Below are positions 1 to 10,970 of a DNA stretch of 64,000 nt, piece after piece (position 1 is the stretch's first letter; each line of letters begins with the position of its first letter). The notes beneath the pieces were generated by a model, which ran no database searches, was not told the origin of the DNA, and saw only the letters and a list, made by a program, of their open reading frames with translations. The stretch comes from Crambe crambe (lineage: Eukaryota; Porifera; Demospongiae; Poecilosclerida; Crambeidae), in contig OZ004583.1 of NCBI GenBank assembly GCA_963924555.1, forward strand, positions 7,206,582 through 7,270,581. Direction: 5' to 3'. The position numbers and the translations under genes were made by a program.

Positions 1-170
1 GTCCATATAGTTCTGTAGACGTGATATCCTCTAGGGCCACAGAGAAACTGGACACTGAGATTGACAGCCATTAAGCATTGCTGAGGAGGCAAAAATCCCA
101 TGGGAGCTAGAGCAGCTGGTCAAGAATGTGGCAAGAAGTGTGGTGTGCTGAGGTGATGTCTCTGTTCCAG

Positions 171-340
171 TATGGTTTCAGTCAAACTCCTCAAATAGCT
201 CCAGAGACTGTGTCTCCCCCAGTGCCAAGTCACATTCCTGAGCTGAGAGAATTACCAGGACTGAGTATTGAAGAGCATGCCAGAGTAGCAAATGCAGTGT
301 CTGACCTTGCTGATCCAGCTGTGCTGTCAAAATCTTGGGG
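171..340 (+). CDS. Internal exon of unidentified gene (left edge)
   Basis: The sequence shows a polypyrimidine/AG acceptor (ttccag, ending at 170), an open frame, and a strong gtaagt donor at 341. The frame encodes a Pro-rich start (APETVSPPVPSHIPELREL) and then a helical stretch (PGLSIEEHARVANAVSDLA). A possible upstream exon lies around 82-144 (IPWELEQLVKNVARSV). I do not recognise the protein. The gene must extend left of the window, and no partner exon downstream fits its phase, so what follows the donor is unclear. Confidence 0.5.
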
Positions 341-452
341 GTAAGTACTCAGTCTAGCGTAAGGCATCAAATTTCGACTGCATCTAAAATCGACCATATT
401 AATGACACGGAGAGTCTACGGTAGTAAACAAACGTAAACGGAGTCTAAGAAA

Positions 453-1362
453 ATGGCTGTATTGAAAAATGTATGGGAAAAACTTACAAGCTATGGAGAA
501 AGAAGAGGACTTCAAGAGAAGTATTTATCAGCTATAGCTATGAAAGTAAGTTACTAGCTCATGTCACCCATCCCCACAGCTCTGGAAGATTGCTCAAAAG
601 CTACGAAAACTATCGACTAATGGTAGAATGGTAACTGCTGCAGAAGCTTAGCCTCGTTCCCAGGCCTTCCTCTCTCACGTACCGCACGGGAGGAAGAGAA
701 GAAGAAGAAGAAGAAAAATAAGTGAGAGCTAGGAAGGCCTGGTCCATCTTATCACGTGAGTGACGTCACGAACAGTGTGATATTTAATGAGCGTGGGCGA
801 TATGCAAGCTAACTCATGACGTCAGAAAATAAGCGCCCACGCGATCTCTTCCGCGATCCACACTTTACCCTGGAAGGACTGAAGCGACTTAGATGGAGCA
901 GACTTTAGACTTCTACACGAAATAGATAGCTGATTTAAGTACACAGTCTAGCATACAATGTAGCTAGCTAGCTTTTTTGTTACGTAGCTAAATAGAAGTT
1001 AGCTCAATACTCTTGGGTCTACTCCTGATCTTCACCATCCTAGATGTCACAGATGCTTCAGTAGGCCTAGGACAAACTGAAGCATTCAAACTTACGATCT
1101 CGAAGACGGTCTGATCTGTTTGATGGTCCTGTCAGAAGGCGTAGGTATGGTCATGCTGCAGAATAAAACATGCCCACGCGCAATTAAAGTCCTCTCTACC
1201 TCCTCTCTACCCTTGACGTTACTCATGTGATAAGATGGACCAGGCCTTCCTCTCGCTTATTTTTCTTCTTTTTCTTCTTCTCTTCCTCCCGTGCGGTACG
1301 TGAGAGAGGAAGGCCTGGGAACGAGGCTAGCAGAAGCTCTCCTTTTTGTTGGATTCAGATGA
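453..1362 (+). pseudogene. Short two-exon reading frame interrupted by a TIR element
   Basis: Exon 453-545 begins ATG and encodes 31 residues (MAVLKNVWEKLTSYGERRGL and so on) up to a gtaagt donor. A 34-nt intron (546-579, ending cccacag) leads in phase to exon 580-648 (LWKIAQKLRKLSTNG...TAAEA). That exon is cut by the element at 649-1329. Without the element and one copy of its 9-bp target duplication the frame would continue only 24 nt (1339-1362) to a TGA. With the element present it stops at once on the element's first TAG. Product unknown. It could be a small gene or the amino-terminal remnant of a larger one. Confidence 0.45.
649..1329. mobile_element. 681-bp non-autonomous TIR element with 9-bp target duplication
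   Basis: The ends are near-perfect inverted repeats of about 110 bp. They start tagcctcgttcccaggcc at 649 and end with the reverse complement at 1329. The 9-bp sequence gcagaagct flanks both sides (640-648 and 1330-1338). The interior holds no transposase. The long purine/pyrimidine tracts inside the TIRs create spurious open frames. The same terminus and TSD length recur in a 52-bp element at 21935. A 9-bp TSD is typical of Mutator-like elements, but superfamily assignment is inference. Confidence 0.85.
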
Positions 1363-1835
1363 TAATTCTCAGAAACAGTCTTCATTGGTCTGTGTTTCCA
1401 TACAGTCCTCGCTATAACAAGGAGCAAATTCGGCCGAAATTGTGAAGCAATTTATCATAGAAAAGCTTTGTTCATTTTTTATAAAATTCGTTATGATGAT
1501 GTATTTTATGTTATAAAATAGTATCTTTTAAGGGCCCTGACATATAGTAGAGCAAAACTTTAATAAAAGAATGGGATGGACGATTATTGATATTTGATTT
1601 TCAACAGGTGGTCGAAAATTATTAACGGTGGTCGATTAATGGTGCTAATAATTATTTGATGTAGTAGATTCAGTGTTACAAAATTTCTATCCAATTGTGA
1701 GAAAAATGACGTTACAGAGAGGGAAATTATCTTCCCTACGGTTGTTGTAAGGGGCTTTGACGACCATCGGTGAAGACGATAATGGTACGAAGGTAATAGT
1801 CTGGTTGAAATACGGTGCCTTACGCTATACTGATG

Positions 1836-2790
1836 AGGTCTGTGCTAGGATTGGGAGGAAAGAGCAAGACAGAAGTTTCTAACTGATTTCCTAAAACTCT
1901 CAGAAAGTACTATTAGAAACTTTAAGAAAATGTATCTAAAGCAACTGAAAGAAGAAAAGAAGAAGAATCCTGTGTCCAATCCTGTCACTAAATTGCCTGT
2001 CTGACCCAGAGGAAGACCACCATTAATGTTTGATTTTGATGAGAAGCTATTGAAATTCTTGAAAGCTGTTCTTATCAAGGGTGGGGTAGTCAACATACAT
2101 GTGGTATGTGCTACAGCGGAGGCACTCATTTATAGCAACCTGTCCCAAATGCAGCACTATGCTAGGTTTGATATGCCTCGTAGCTGGGTGCAGTCCATCT
2201 ATAGGCGTATGGGATACTCACGAAGGCTTGGAACAACAGGACGTCCTCCAGTTCTCCAGGGTTGTATGAAGAATGCCAACTAGATTTTCTTCATAGCATT
2301 AAGGGGGCAAGATTAAGGAACATTCCATCCCCCCTGAATTAATCATTAATGCCGACCAATCCCCCAGTTCTTATGTTAGTGTCGGGAAGCAAACAATGCA
2401 TGCTAAGGGATCGAAATCAGTCCCCATTGAAGGTCTTACTGATAAGAGAAATATCACACTAACATTCTCTGTTACCCTTTCTGGGGAAGTCTTTGCCAAT
2501 TCAAATTATATACAGTGGTAAGACTATAAGGCTAGTCAGCCTCATGGTTTTGTGTTTCTAAAGGTTTCTCTGTAACTATCAAATGAGGAAGAAACACTCA
2601 AGGAAGTCATCAATCCTTATAGGAATTGAATTTGCTTTCAACTCAAAGGGCTGGGATGTCTTCAAAGGACAGATGACAGATAAAGTGAAAAGTACATTGG
2701 AATCTCTCTGTATACATTTAGTTCCAGTACCAGCTAATTTTTCAGCCTCTGAATTTGACTGTCAATAAATCAGCCAAAAATTTGGAGTTC
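1836..2790 (+). pseudogene. Degenerate pogo/Tigger-like (DDE_1) transposase
   Basis: Conceptual reading gives, in order, a helical basic N-terminal part (1845-2000), a CENP-B-type DNA-binding stretch (LLKFLKAVLIKGGVVNIHVV, followed by ...SWVQSIYRRMGYSRR at about 2180-2225), then a catalytic-core remnant (INADQSPSSYVSVGKQT) and a C-terminal remnant (NLTVNKSAKNF, about 2757-2790). These parts lie in different frames, with stops near 1998, 2281 and 2340, so it is dead. The catalytic-region order matches DDE_1 transposases of the pogo group. No terminal repeats were found. Confidence 0.7.
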
Positions 2791-2949
2791 ATTTCTTATT
2801 ATTCTGATGTGATATATGAGGGATTGGATGCTGGAAAAGCATTGATGTAGACTTGAGACTTAGTGTTATTAAACCTATGCATGCACAGTGGCTTGTAAAA
2901 GTTCAACTTTTTTACAACTACTGAAGGCAGAGATATCATTTTGGGAATA

Positions 2950-3272
2950 AGGATGGATCTAATGTACTCCCCCCTGCTAACCCCTTTGAAGAAATCATGG
3001 CTACCGTAACTAACTTTTACTTCTGTCATAACTTTCACATCATCATTATAATCACGCCAATATTATAGTAATTATACGCTTGTGCCCCTCCTTTCCTGGT
3101 CATCTCCATTTCTGTATCCACTATCCACTATGGCCAAATCTGATTCTACATTGTGATGCTAGGCTTGATTTGCGTTTTTCTTGAGCTGCTCCTCAAAATC
3201 ACCAAAATTAGTACCCTAAATTTTAACTGAAGCAAAAATTACTATATTAGTCTATATAGTTACCTTAAGGTA
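2950..3272 (+). repeat. Dispersed repeat, second copy at 58811-59153
   Basis: From gatggatct to ccttaaggtat this segment matches 58811-59153 closely, with small indels. It sits exactly at the 5' breakpoint of receptor copy A1, whose homology to copy A4 starts only at about 3290. It may therefore mark the event that removed the A1 ectodomain exons. No coding potential was seen. Confidence 0.75.
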
Positions 3273-3335
3273 TTGGTTCTATTGTTAATAGGAGGATTCT
3301 GAATCACTCATCTCTTTCTCTCTGTACTTACACAG

Positions 3336-5660
3336 GTTTACCCAACTACAAAAAGAGGAGCAGTGAGGTATGGATTGCATGCTGCATGCATTATAGTTTG
3401 CTTCTATACCAGCTTACGTTTACATGCACTCTCCTCTTATTATGAGAGATCTATTCAGGAAGATTATATTAATTATGTACTATGCATTTTGACTATAGCA
3501 AATGAGTTTTTGGCAGAAATGTTTGCATAGAAGTAATCGGTACCAACCAAGAGAGAAAGGATGGCCGGCAAGTGTTTTATTAGTTATGTCAATTGATATT
3601 CCTCTGACTATTATTCTAACAGCAGCATAAAAAACTAGAAGAGTTGGAGGTTAGTGCAGGAGGGAGAGTGAAGGAGTTGGAAGAGCTCAATGCACAGGGA
3701 TTCAGAAAACCAGGACAATCATATATAGAAGCTAAACTAGAGCTCCAAGAAGGATGTTATCAGGAATACAAGAATGAACTTCCAACTGATGGAGTATGTA
3801 GAGTCATTTGTAGTGACAGTGTAGCTACTCCCACTCTTTCATCATGTAGTCTAAAGGAGAGGAACCTGCCTCCAAGGGTAAGGGTGAGTACCGTCCCGGA
3901 GACCATGGGAAAGGAGTCGGTGGACATGGACATAAGGATAAATCATCCAGTACCCAGGAGGGAAGTGTAGGAGAGAAAGAGCTGACTCAATATTACCTAT
4001 AGCTACTATATACATGTAGCTATTAGCTATATAGACAAAAGAACCAGCTGCTGATTTATTACTCTATTGTTACTAGCTATAATTATTCTAACAGAAAGAT
4101 CAAAAACTAGAGCATGATGCGAGAGGGAGTGTGAAGAAGTCGGAAGACCCTGTTGCAGAAGAGTTCAGAAAATCAGGACAATCAGATATTAAACTGGAGG
4201 CACAAGAAAGAATGTATGACGATAAACTTCCAACTGATGGAGTATGTAGAGTCATTTGTAGTGACAGTGTAGCTAGTCCCACTCTTTCATCATGTAGTCT
4301 GCCTCCAAGGGTAAGGGTGAGGACTCTCATTACTGTCCCCTAGACCATGGGAAAGGAGGTGGACATAAGGACAAACCAGCAAGAGGAGACCACAAGAAGG
4401 GAAGTAAAGGGGCTGGAAGTAAGGACAAACCATCCAGTACCCAGGGTGGAAGTGGGGAAGAATACAGTGCTCTGGGTAACAGTAAGGTAAGGAAAAACCA
4501 ACCAATTATATTGCCATTGTACAGAATATCATCCATGCAGGAGAGTGATAGGACACCAGCAAAACCTTCAGCTTCCCAAGCACATAAAGAGGAGGGTAAG
4601 CACTGCCTTCCACTGAACCATGGGAAGGGAGACAGAAGTGGACGTAAGGACAAGCCATCCAGTACCCAGAAGGGAAGTGGAGGAGAATACAGTGCTCTAG
4701 AGTTGAAGGTTGGTCCAGGAGGGAGAGTGAAGGAAAAGGAAGATCTCAATGCGGACGAGTTCAGAAAACCAGGGCAGTCATATATGGAAGCTAAACTGGA
4801 GCACCAAGAAAGACTGTATCAGGACTACAAGGATGAACTTCCAACTGATGGAGTATGTAGAGTCATTTGTAGTGACAGTGTAGCTAGTCCCACTCTTTCA
4901 TCATGTAGTCTAAAGAACCTGTCTCCAAGGGTAAGGGTGAGGACTCTCATTACCGTCCCCTTGACCATGGGAAAGGACGTGGGCATAAGGACAATCCAGC
5001 AAGAGAAACTAGAGGAGGAGAGGAATACAGTGCTCTCAATAGTGGACGAGTAAGTGGTAACTAGATCCGTGACCATGGATATTGTAATTATTATTACTCC
5101 AGGCAAGTGGTGGACCCTCAACTTCTCAAGTACATCGTGATGGGGAGAAAGATCAACATTACCTCCCACTGGACCACAAGAAGGGAGGTAAAGGGATTGG
5201 AAGTAAGAATAAGCCATCCAGTACCCAGGGTGGAAGTGGGGAAGAATACAGTGCTCTGGGTAACGGAAAGGTAAGGCCAATGGTAATGTCAGTAGTAGTT
5301 TCATATCATTCAATATTGTAGGAGAGTGGTAGGAAACCAGCAAAACCCTCACCTTCCCAAGCACATAAAGAGGAGGGTGAGCACTACCTTCCACTGGACC
5401 ATGAGAAGGGAGACAAAAGTGGACGTAAGGACAAGCCATCCAGTACCCAAAAGGGAAGTGGAGGAGAATACAGTGCTCTGGGTATATAACAGTAAGGTAA
5501 GGCAGCTTAATTGAGAGATTTGTCCTCCTTTGGGGTGTCGGAGGTTCCATTGTATGAATCAGCTTAGCTATAGCTCCCATTTGGATAACTAGTAAATTTG
5601 TAACTAGCTACTCACCAACAGTTGTTTTTTTATTTTTAGGCTTGTGAGTCAACTACATAA
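3336..5660 (+). pseudogene. Receptor family copy A1: tail-only, 5'-truncated, rearranged
   Basis: This copy keeps only the cytoplasmic-tail exons of the A family: 3336-3367 (NYKKRSSE), 3517-3567 (KCLHRS..., with a GC donor), 3623-3793 (ends LPTDG), 3850-3877, and 3902 onward (open to a stop near 4000). The module is then duplicated at 4095-4241, 4298-4310 (13-nt microexon), 4344-4486, 4541-4852 (two modules fused without an intron), 4909-4930, 4966-5049, 5103-5270, 5325-5489 and a last exon 5640-5660. Several EYSAL and HYLPL motifs persist. Damage: no ectodomain or membrane exons; the acceptor before 4966 mutated (cctag to cttg); a 4-bp insertion giving a stop after EYSALG; and one HYLPL changed to HCLPL. 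It is probably not functional as a receptor, although the tail could still be spliced if something transcribes it. Confidence 0.75.
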
Positions 5661-6212
5661 CTAACCTACTACCAAAGGGAAGCCTGACACTAGATAGACA
5701 GAGGACAAACACTCAATCATTTTGCAACACATTCATGTATTATATAGCTAGTCGTGATTGATTTCTGTTTTGTTATGCTATGTAGCTAGAATTTGGGTTG
5801 TTGTATTCTGTTCAGTTATTACAATCATTATGTACCACCTTGTAAAATCTCATGCATGTACATGAAGACTCTCGTGGATTTGTTTTCCTGATAGCTATGT
5901 ATAGACAAATTAGCTAACATGAGTGAAATTCATAGCTGGAGTATAATAGAACTTCAAGATAATGGACACTTGGGGTCAGCCTTTATAGTCTTTATTAGAA
6001 GTTGTTCAGAGGTTACTTTGTGTATATTGAGTATTATACAAAGATATTTTCCTTCATTGTGAGGTTTGTCTTCTTTCAGAGTGTCCTTTATCAGCTAATG
6101 GAGTATTGATAGTGATGGACTGATCCCCATTTCCAACTCTGATGAAATACAACACAATCATCTTCACCATCATTTTGTAATTTTGTTTTTGGAATAATGC
6201 ACTAGAGAGGAC
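5661..6212. repeat. 3' flank with degraded small repeat (5945-6130)
   Basis: No gene was seen. 5661-5940 is AT-rich sequence resembling the 3' flanks of A2 and A4, including the conserved string gacagaggacaaac after the stop. 5945-6130 contains 'taatggacac...tcagaggtt...gtgtccttt', a degraded copy of the repeat at 20487-20655 with a related piece at 60505-60560. Confidence 0.5.
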
Positions 6213-6698
6213 TAGGCCTTGACAAAATTTGCTTTTTTTCCTGCCTATTTCGCTTTGCTTTTATGCTTGATTAATCTACCTATTTTGCTTTCTTATTCAC
6301 CCATTTTGCTTTCTTTTTGCATACTGTATTACAATAATTAAAATGCAGACACAAATAATTGGTGAACAAGGTTGTATTGCAACATAACACTGTCAGAGTC
6401 TTGATCACTTGGAATTTCTATCATATCACTATTTCTCTCTGCCATGCTTAGCAAAGTTTAGTAATCTCAGCACATTTAGCTAGACCTACCAAGCTAGACC
6501 ACTTTTTCTAATAAAGACCTCCACACTACATGTGACAGGAAGTAGATCTAGAAGTGGAAGATCTAAAGTCAAAGCTCATTCTTAGCCCATTTTGCTTTTT
6601 TTGATAAAATTGGCAGCCCATTTTGCTTGCAGAATTGCTTTTTTCTTCTGGCTGCCCATTTTGCTCAAATTTTGCTAAGCAAATTTTGTCAAGGCCTA
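6213..6698. mobile_element. 486-bp hAT-like non-autonomous element, 8-bp TSD
   Basis: The terminal inverted repeats are taggccttgacaaaatttgc at 6213 and its reverse complement ending at 6698. Both are flanked by the 8-bp direct repeat gagaggac (6205-6212 and 6699-6706). The interior is a T-rich repetition of 'cccattttgctt' words with no coding capacity. An 8-bp TSD with short TIRs beginning TAG fits hAT elements (family knowledge), so it depends on a transposase elsewhere. Confidence 0.85.
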
Positions 6699-6706
6699 GA
6701 GAGGAC

Positions 6707-7985
6707 ACACTGAAAATTGGGAAAATGGACGGAGAAGAAGAAGGCCGTGTAGCAAGGACGTTATAAGCCTAAAGCCATTAGTCATAGAGGGCCAACTATA
6801 GTATGCAGTGATACTAGTGGGTCTAATCTAGACTGCTGTGGAGCTATAAAAGATTTGAAGTTAGTTTTGAGTATGCCAGTTCGTGGTTAAAAAGTGGTGT
6901 TTTTGTCACTATTTGTGACCGTGTATCTCGAAGCACGAAGTAGGATACTGAAAAATTTCAAAGGTATGTTGAAATATAAAGTATGGACTACCTCTCAGCA
7001 AAGAGTCAAGATCAGGAAAGCGTTTGCTGCAACTTGCAGTCAACCCAAGTCACCGCCCTCGAGTAAATTCACCTCTAGAACTGCCTCGTTTTTCGATGGA
7101 CTATTCAAGTAAAACGCCATTTAAGCGGCGTAGGTTATAGATCAACTATTATTTTTGTTGTTATTGAAATAAGAAATGATAGAATGAAAGTTATATATAT
7201 ACATATTGAATGAGCAAAACGTGTCCTATTGCTTAATACAAGCCTTTTTCCCGCGAGTTGTAACCTTTGTACCTTGCTCTTAGCGTAGACTGTGATTGCT
7301 ATCACCAAAAACATCAGAAATGTTCGCATAACAAATGGCTTTAAGAATTCAGGGGAATTCTATGTAGCATATGGATTTATGGAGAAGTGGCATGCATAGA
7401 TAAGAATCCTTAATAATTATGTAGAGATACAGTGGACTCCCTCTAATTCGGCCACCTTTATGGCCAGCAGCCTTATTAGAGGGATGGCCTCATTTCAGGG
7501 GTTATAAAGTATAATATATGGATTTTTAAAAAGTGTCTCCTGAATACAGGGGTGTCCTCATTTCAGGGGTCTTGATTAGAGGGAGTTCACTATATTTTGA
7601 ATTTTGATTTAAGACCAAAATTTAATTGAATGCCTATAATTATTATTATTACTACTTAAAAACACTTGGTTGGCTGTTATTGTGTTTTTTTTGTTGTTGT
7701 TTTTGGAAATGGCCAGTCACTCTAATATGAATGTACGTAAGGCCACAGTAATTTATTTAACTGTTTCTCAGGCCCTCCCTCCTCAAAATTTGATGTCTCT
7801 CCCAAGAAAAAATATTAGGGTCAAAGTTCAAGTTAGCTCTCTTAATGCAACTATTATCTCTTCAAAAATTAATTTATATCTCCCTCAATTTTCGTCTGAG
7901 AACACCCCTTTAATTAAATAAATATTTAAAATTGCCTCCCTTGTTGAATTTGTGACCAGCATGTGACATGTTATATAGTAGTATT
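6707..7985. repeat. Non-genic; start of a segmental duplication and ggcc-repeat pair
   Basis: No convincing gene. 7335-7985 matches 26160-26600 in order, as the upstream part of the B1/B2 duplication. 7428-7590 carries a pair of related words (actccctctaattcggccacc ... gtcctcatttcaggggtctt) also found at 26250-26405. The short open frames here are AT-rich and unsupported. Confidence 0.45.
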
Positions 7986-8235
7986 AGGCAACTTGTTTAA
8001 CAGATTTCCCTGCTCTATTTTTACAGAATTGAAACTTGTATATTCTCAGTATACTGCTGTTCATACTAGATCCCAGTATACTCCTGTTTCTCTGTATACT
8101 AGAACACATGACGATATAAACATGATGCATAGTATACTGAGGTGGTTTATGTTTAAGTTTATTTCGTCCTGCCTGCCTATAAGAAAGGAGAAAAAATCCG
8201 TTAAACAAGTGATTTGTTTGGAACTGCCTAACCAT
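7986..8235. repeat. MITE-like repeat with agtatact words, copy 1
   Basis: Imperfect terminal inverted repeats (ggcaacttgtttaac...gttaaacaagtgatttg...gcc) bound an interior rich in agtatact words. A second copy in the same orientation is at 31011-31282 and an inverted, rearranged copy at 31772-31970. No target duplication is clear. Confidence 0.65.
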
Positions 8236-8699
8236 CTCTATAGTTATACTTTTATTGTCCTGATATGTCCATTATTAGATATAGCTAGAGCGATCATATC
8301 AAGTGGAGGATTAATTTATCGAATTCTATTGGTATAATGAATCCTTTACCACAATTATGGTTTATTGAATTGCTTACCCTTTACCAAGGTATAACTTACA
8401 GATAATTATGGAGCTAAGACTGAAGTTTCGTCATCCTTGCTATGAGGCACTCACCTGGTTCACTGCAGCAAACTATCTCAGAAAAATGAGAGGTAGAGTT
8501 ATAAATGTACAAAGAGTGATGGGGTTTATTATAAGGCCAACCCAGTTTCTTATGTGCATACAATAATATCTCAATCATCTCTATGGGTCCATTAAAGTAT
8601 ACAACATTTCCATAGAACCAAGATTTCTCTCCTGATTTTAGAGAAGTTTCACCATATAAGGGAAAAGGTTCTGTTTAATTATACACATTGAGAGGTGAA

Positions 8700-8760
8700 A
8701 CATACATACATACATACATGCATACATACATGCATACATACATACATACATACATACATT
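8700..8760. repeat. (CATA)n microsatellite in B1 intron
   Basis: Tetranucleotide catacata with occasional catg units. The same intron of B2 has a longer version at 27850-27985, so the tract pre-dates the duplication and has changed length since. Confidence 0.9.
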
Positions 8761-8844
8761 CTACTGTCTGCATGACATGATACTTTCCTGTTGTGTTAGA
8801 ATCGTTGGATGAAGGCATGTCCCCTCCACGTTATCTAGTGGATG

Positions 8845-9031
8845 ACTCCAGAGTAGACTATCTGAGTGCCCTCCACTTGTGGACACGTACTTGAACCCCA
8901 TCTGGTGTAGATGGCACCCCCACTTCGAGGTCCAGGGGGGCCCTGGGTTCCAACAGGTCCACTGGGTCCAGCAGGTCCAAGGGGTCCGACAGGTCCTTGT
9001 ACCCCATCTCTCCCTGGGACCCTCTCAGTAA
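8845..9031 (-). pseudogene. Fragment of spongin-type short-chain collagen inserted in B1 exon 2
   Basis: Read on the minus strand, 9025 to about 8845 encodes Gly-X-Y triplets (GPVGPLGPAGPSGPVG..., PPGPRSGG). These run straight into a non-collagenous start, AIYTRWGSSTCPQVEGTQ. Collagen triplets followed by a Y-x-RWG-x-x-TCP motif are characteristic of sponge short-chain (spongin-type) collagens. There is no start or stop codon, so this is an exon fragment. It replaces about 11 nt of the B exon as judged from the uninterrupted B2 sequence. The plus-strand frame over the same DNA (Pro/Gly-rich) is a shadow. Confidence 0.75.
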
Positions 9032-9479
9032 TTGGTGTACAGTTTCAAGGAATGGACACAAACCAGAGAGGTGAGGACGGTTCTCCCAGAGATGAGGGGT
9101 ATGTCGGTTAATTCCTACAAAAATGAGGGGTTGAAGATGAAGGGGTGGGTTATTCAGTATCTCTGCATGAATATGTATGGCTGCTGGTACAAAGCACTGT
9201 AGAGTTTTACATCTCTTGGGAGAAGTTACAGTGTACGTTACTTGAGCACTTTCCAGTTACTACTAAACTTGTGTACTGTGTATTATTTTCTAATCATACT
9301 GAAAGTATTGTGCTATGATCTACGTAACTTATCAGAAACCTACTGGTCAATAAAACTACTTGTGACAAAATAAATAAATAAATGTCTTGCCTGTTGCAGG
9401 GTGCTTAAGTATATTCATGAGAATGTAATTCAATTAGTGCAGTAGACCCAGTCCACTTTCTTTGAAGTTCTATATCCAA

Positions 9480-9720
9480 ACAGTATACTGAGGGAAACAC
9501 TGCTATTGCATAATGGTGTACAATCGAAGGTGTCCTGTACTATGCCCTGCACTTAGTATACTGAGGGAAACCCATGCTATTGCATAATGGTTTACAATTG
9601 GAACAACATTATCAGGTGTCCTGTACTATGTCCTGCACTTAGTGTATACTGAGCATGAGGGAAACATAATGGTGTACAATTGAACAACATTACCAGGTGT
9701 TCTGTATGGATTTCAGTATA
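9480..9720. repeat. Imperfect tandem repeat in B1 intron
   Basis: About three copies of a 60-80-bp unit containing 'cactgctattgcataatggtgtacaat' words and 'ctgcacttagtatactgaggg'. The equivalent array lies in the B2 intron at 28385-28610, so it is an inherited intronic minisatellite. Confidence 0.7.
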
Positions 9721-10970
9721 AAGACAGTTGTAATAGTCTGTTGTTGTTGTTTTTTGTTACCACCACCAATTACATAGGTGGCTACTCTAATTCAGCAGTG
9801 TATACGATATCAATACCTCCATATCTGCCAACCCCTGGAAATAAAAATCCCCTATTTTGCCTGGCATTAAGGTTCAACCCAAAACTATGCTGGCATAATT
9901 TGCATGTCTCTAATTCATAACCATGGTCTTGTAAAAGTAAGAATTTGGCCTGCATTCAAAATCCTCAATAGGTATTTGTGGCATTGTTTATTGTGCAGGG
10001 TATGAAGACTCATGGTGCTCAGATCCCCCAGACCTTCATCCACCCAAACTAATAGAGCAGCTGACCAGAGTCATCCAGAGAGCCAAGGAATTATCAAATG
10101 TGGTAAAACCCCTGTACCCATGGAGGCTAAGGCAATATTATGTAGGAGGCTAGCGATGTAACATAGTGTTACCCTTAATTCTTTGTATGAGACATGGTCT
10201 TCTAAAGTACTTTTTGTCCACTTTTTTCCTTAGTCTTTGGATGAGCCTCTTATCGGGAGTGATAGACGAAGGAGAGGAAGGACATCACCTCGTGACAACA
10301 GACAGAGGAGAGCGTCTCCCAGAAGACAAGGCAGAGGAGAGGATGCTGAAGAGGGGGTGGGGGAGAAACCCCAGCAGAGGAAGTCCATCACTATGATGAA
10401 ACTAGCAACTTCAGAGACCAAAGTGATAAGGTAGACTTTAGAATTATTACATGCTACATACTAATAAGGAAATTAAGATTAAGATAAGATACAGGGATAT
10501 TGGAGGTGATTCCTTGATAGTTAAACATGGTCTCATTCATAATAGGGCTGAATGTAGCTATTTGGTTAGCTGTACAAACTTTGTGTTTCATTTCCAGTTC
10601 TGAAGGTAGTCTTCACATCAATGACGAGACCACACCTCCTCCTATGCATGGGCGTGACACTAAACTGGGCAGTCGTAGATACAGAGATGATGACAACGTC
10701 TGGAAGGAGTACACTAGAAAATCTCCACATCATAATTTAAGCAACCAACTGGCTCATGCTGCCATAGCCACAGCTGAAATTTGAACCATTATACTTATAG
10801 CTTACTTACAGGATATTTCAATTTATAAATGATTTATTTGGGTGGATATAGGTGGGTGTGACATTCCTAGGAAGACATACATTTAGATCAATTGTGACCC
10901 TAAATACCATTATACCTATCTTAGAAAGTCTAATTAATTATTCATAATTATTGCTCCAGACATGCCCCTC

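Larger units (their letters stand above)
8402..10718 (+). pseudogene. Gene copy B1, inactivated duplicate of B2
   Basis: Exons match B2: 8402-8492 (MELRLKFRHPCYEALTWF...), 8800-9070, 9999-10102, 10234-10422 and 10598-10718. Three independent lesions are visible. Exon 2 is split by a foreign segment at 8845-9031. Exon 3 is 104 nt where B2 has 105, because a run of six Cs lost one, and this frameshifts into a stop. The acidic exon 5 of B2 is absent. The last matching exon runs out at 'gtacac'. B2 remains intact, so this copy is free to decay. See B2 for what the protein looks like. Confidence 0.8.

Noticed and set aside
3794-3970. Reading VCRVICSDSV... as a conserved coding motif of the receptors
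   Set aside because: In most copies it hits a stop at cctag, while splicing out 56 and 33 nt gives a frame that joins smoothly to the KDK...EYSAL modules; still worth cDNA testing.
4330-5580. Long minus-strand frames over the A1 tail (139 and 251 codons)
   Set aside because: They mirror the repetitive tail exons, recur over every tail copy, and have no domain or splice logic.
8911-9111. Plus-strand Pro/Gly-rich frame as a collagen
   Set aside because: The Gly-X-Y pattern and the YTRWG motif appear in phase only on the minus strand; the plus frame is its shadow.
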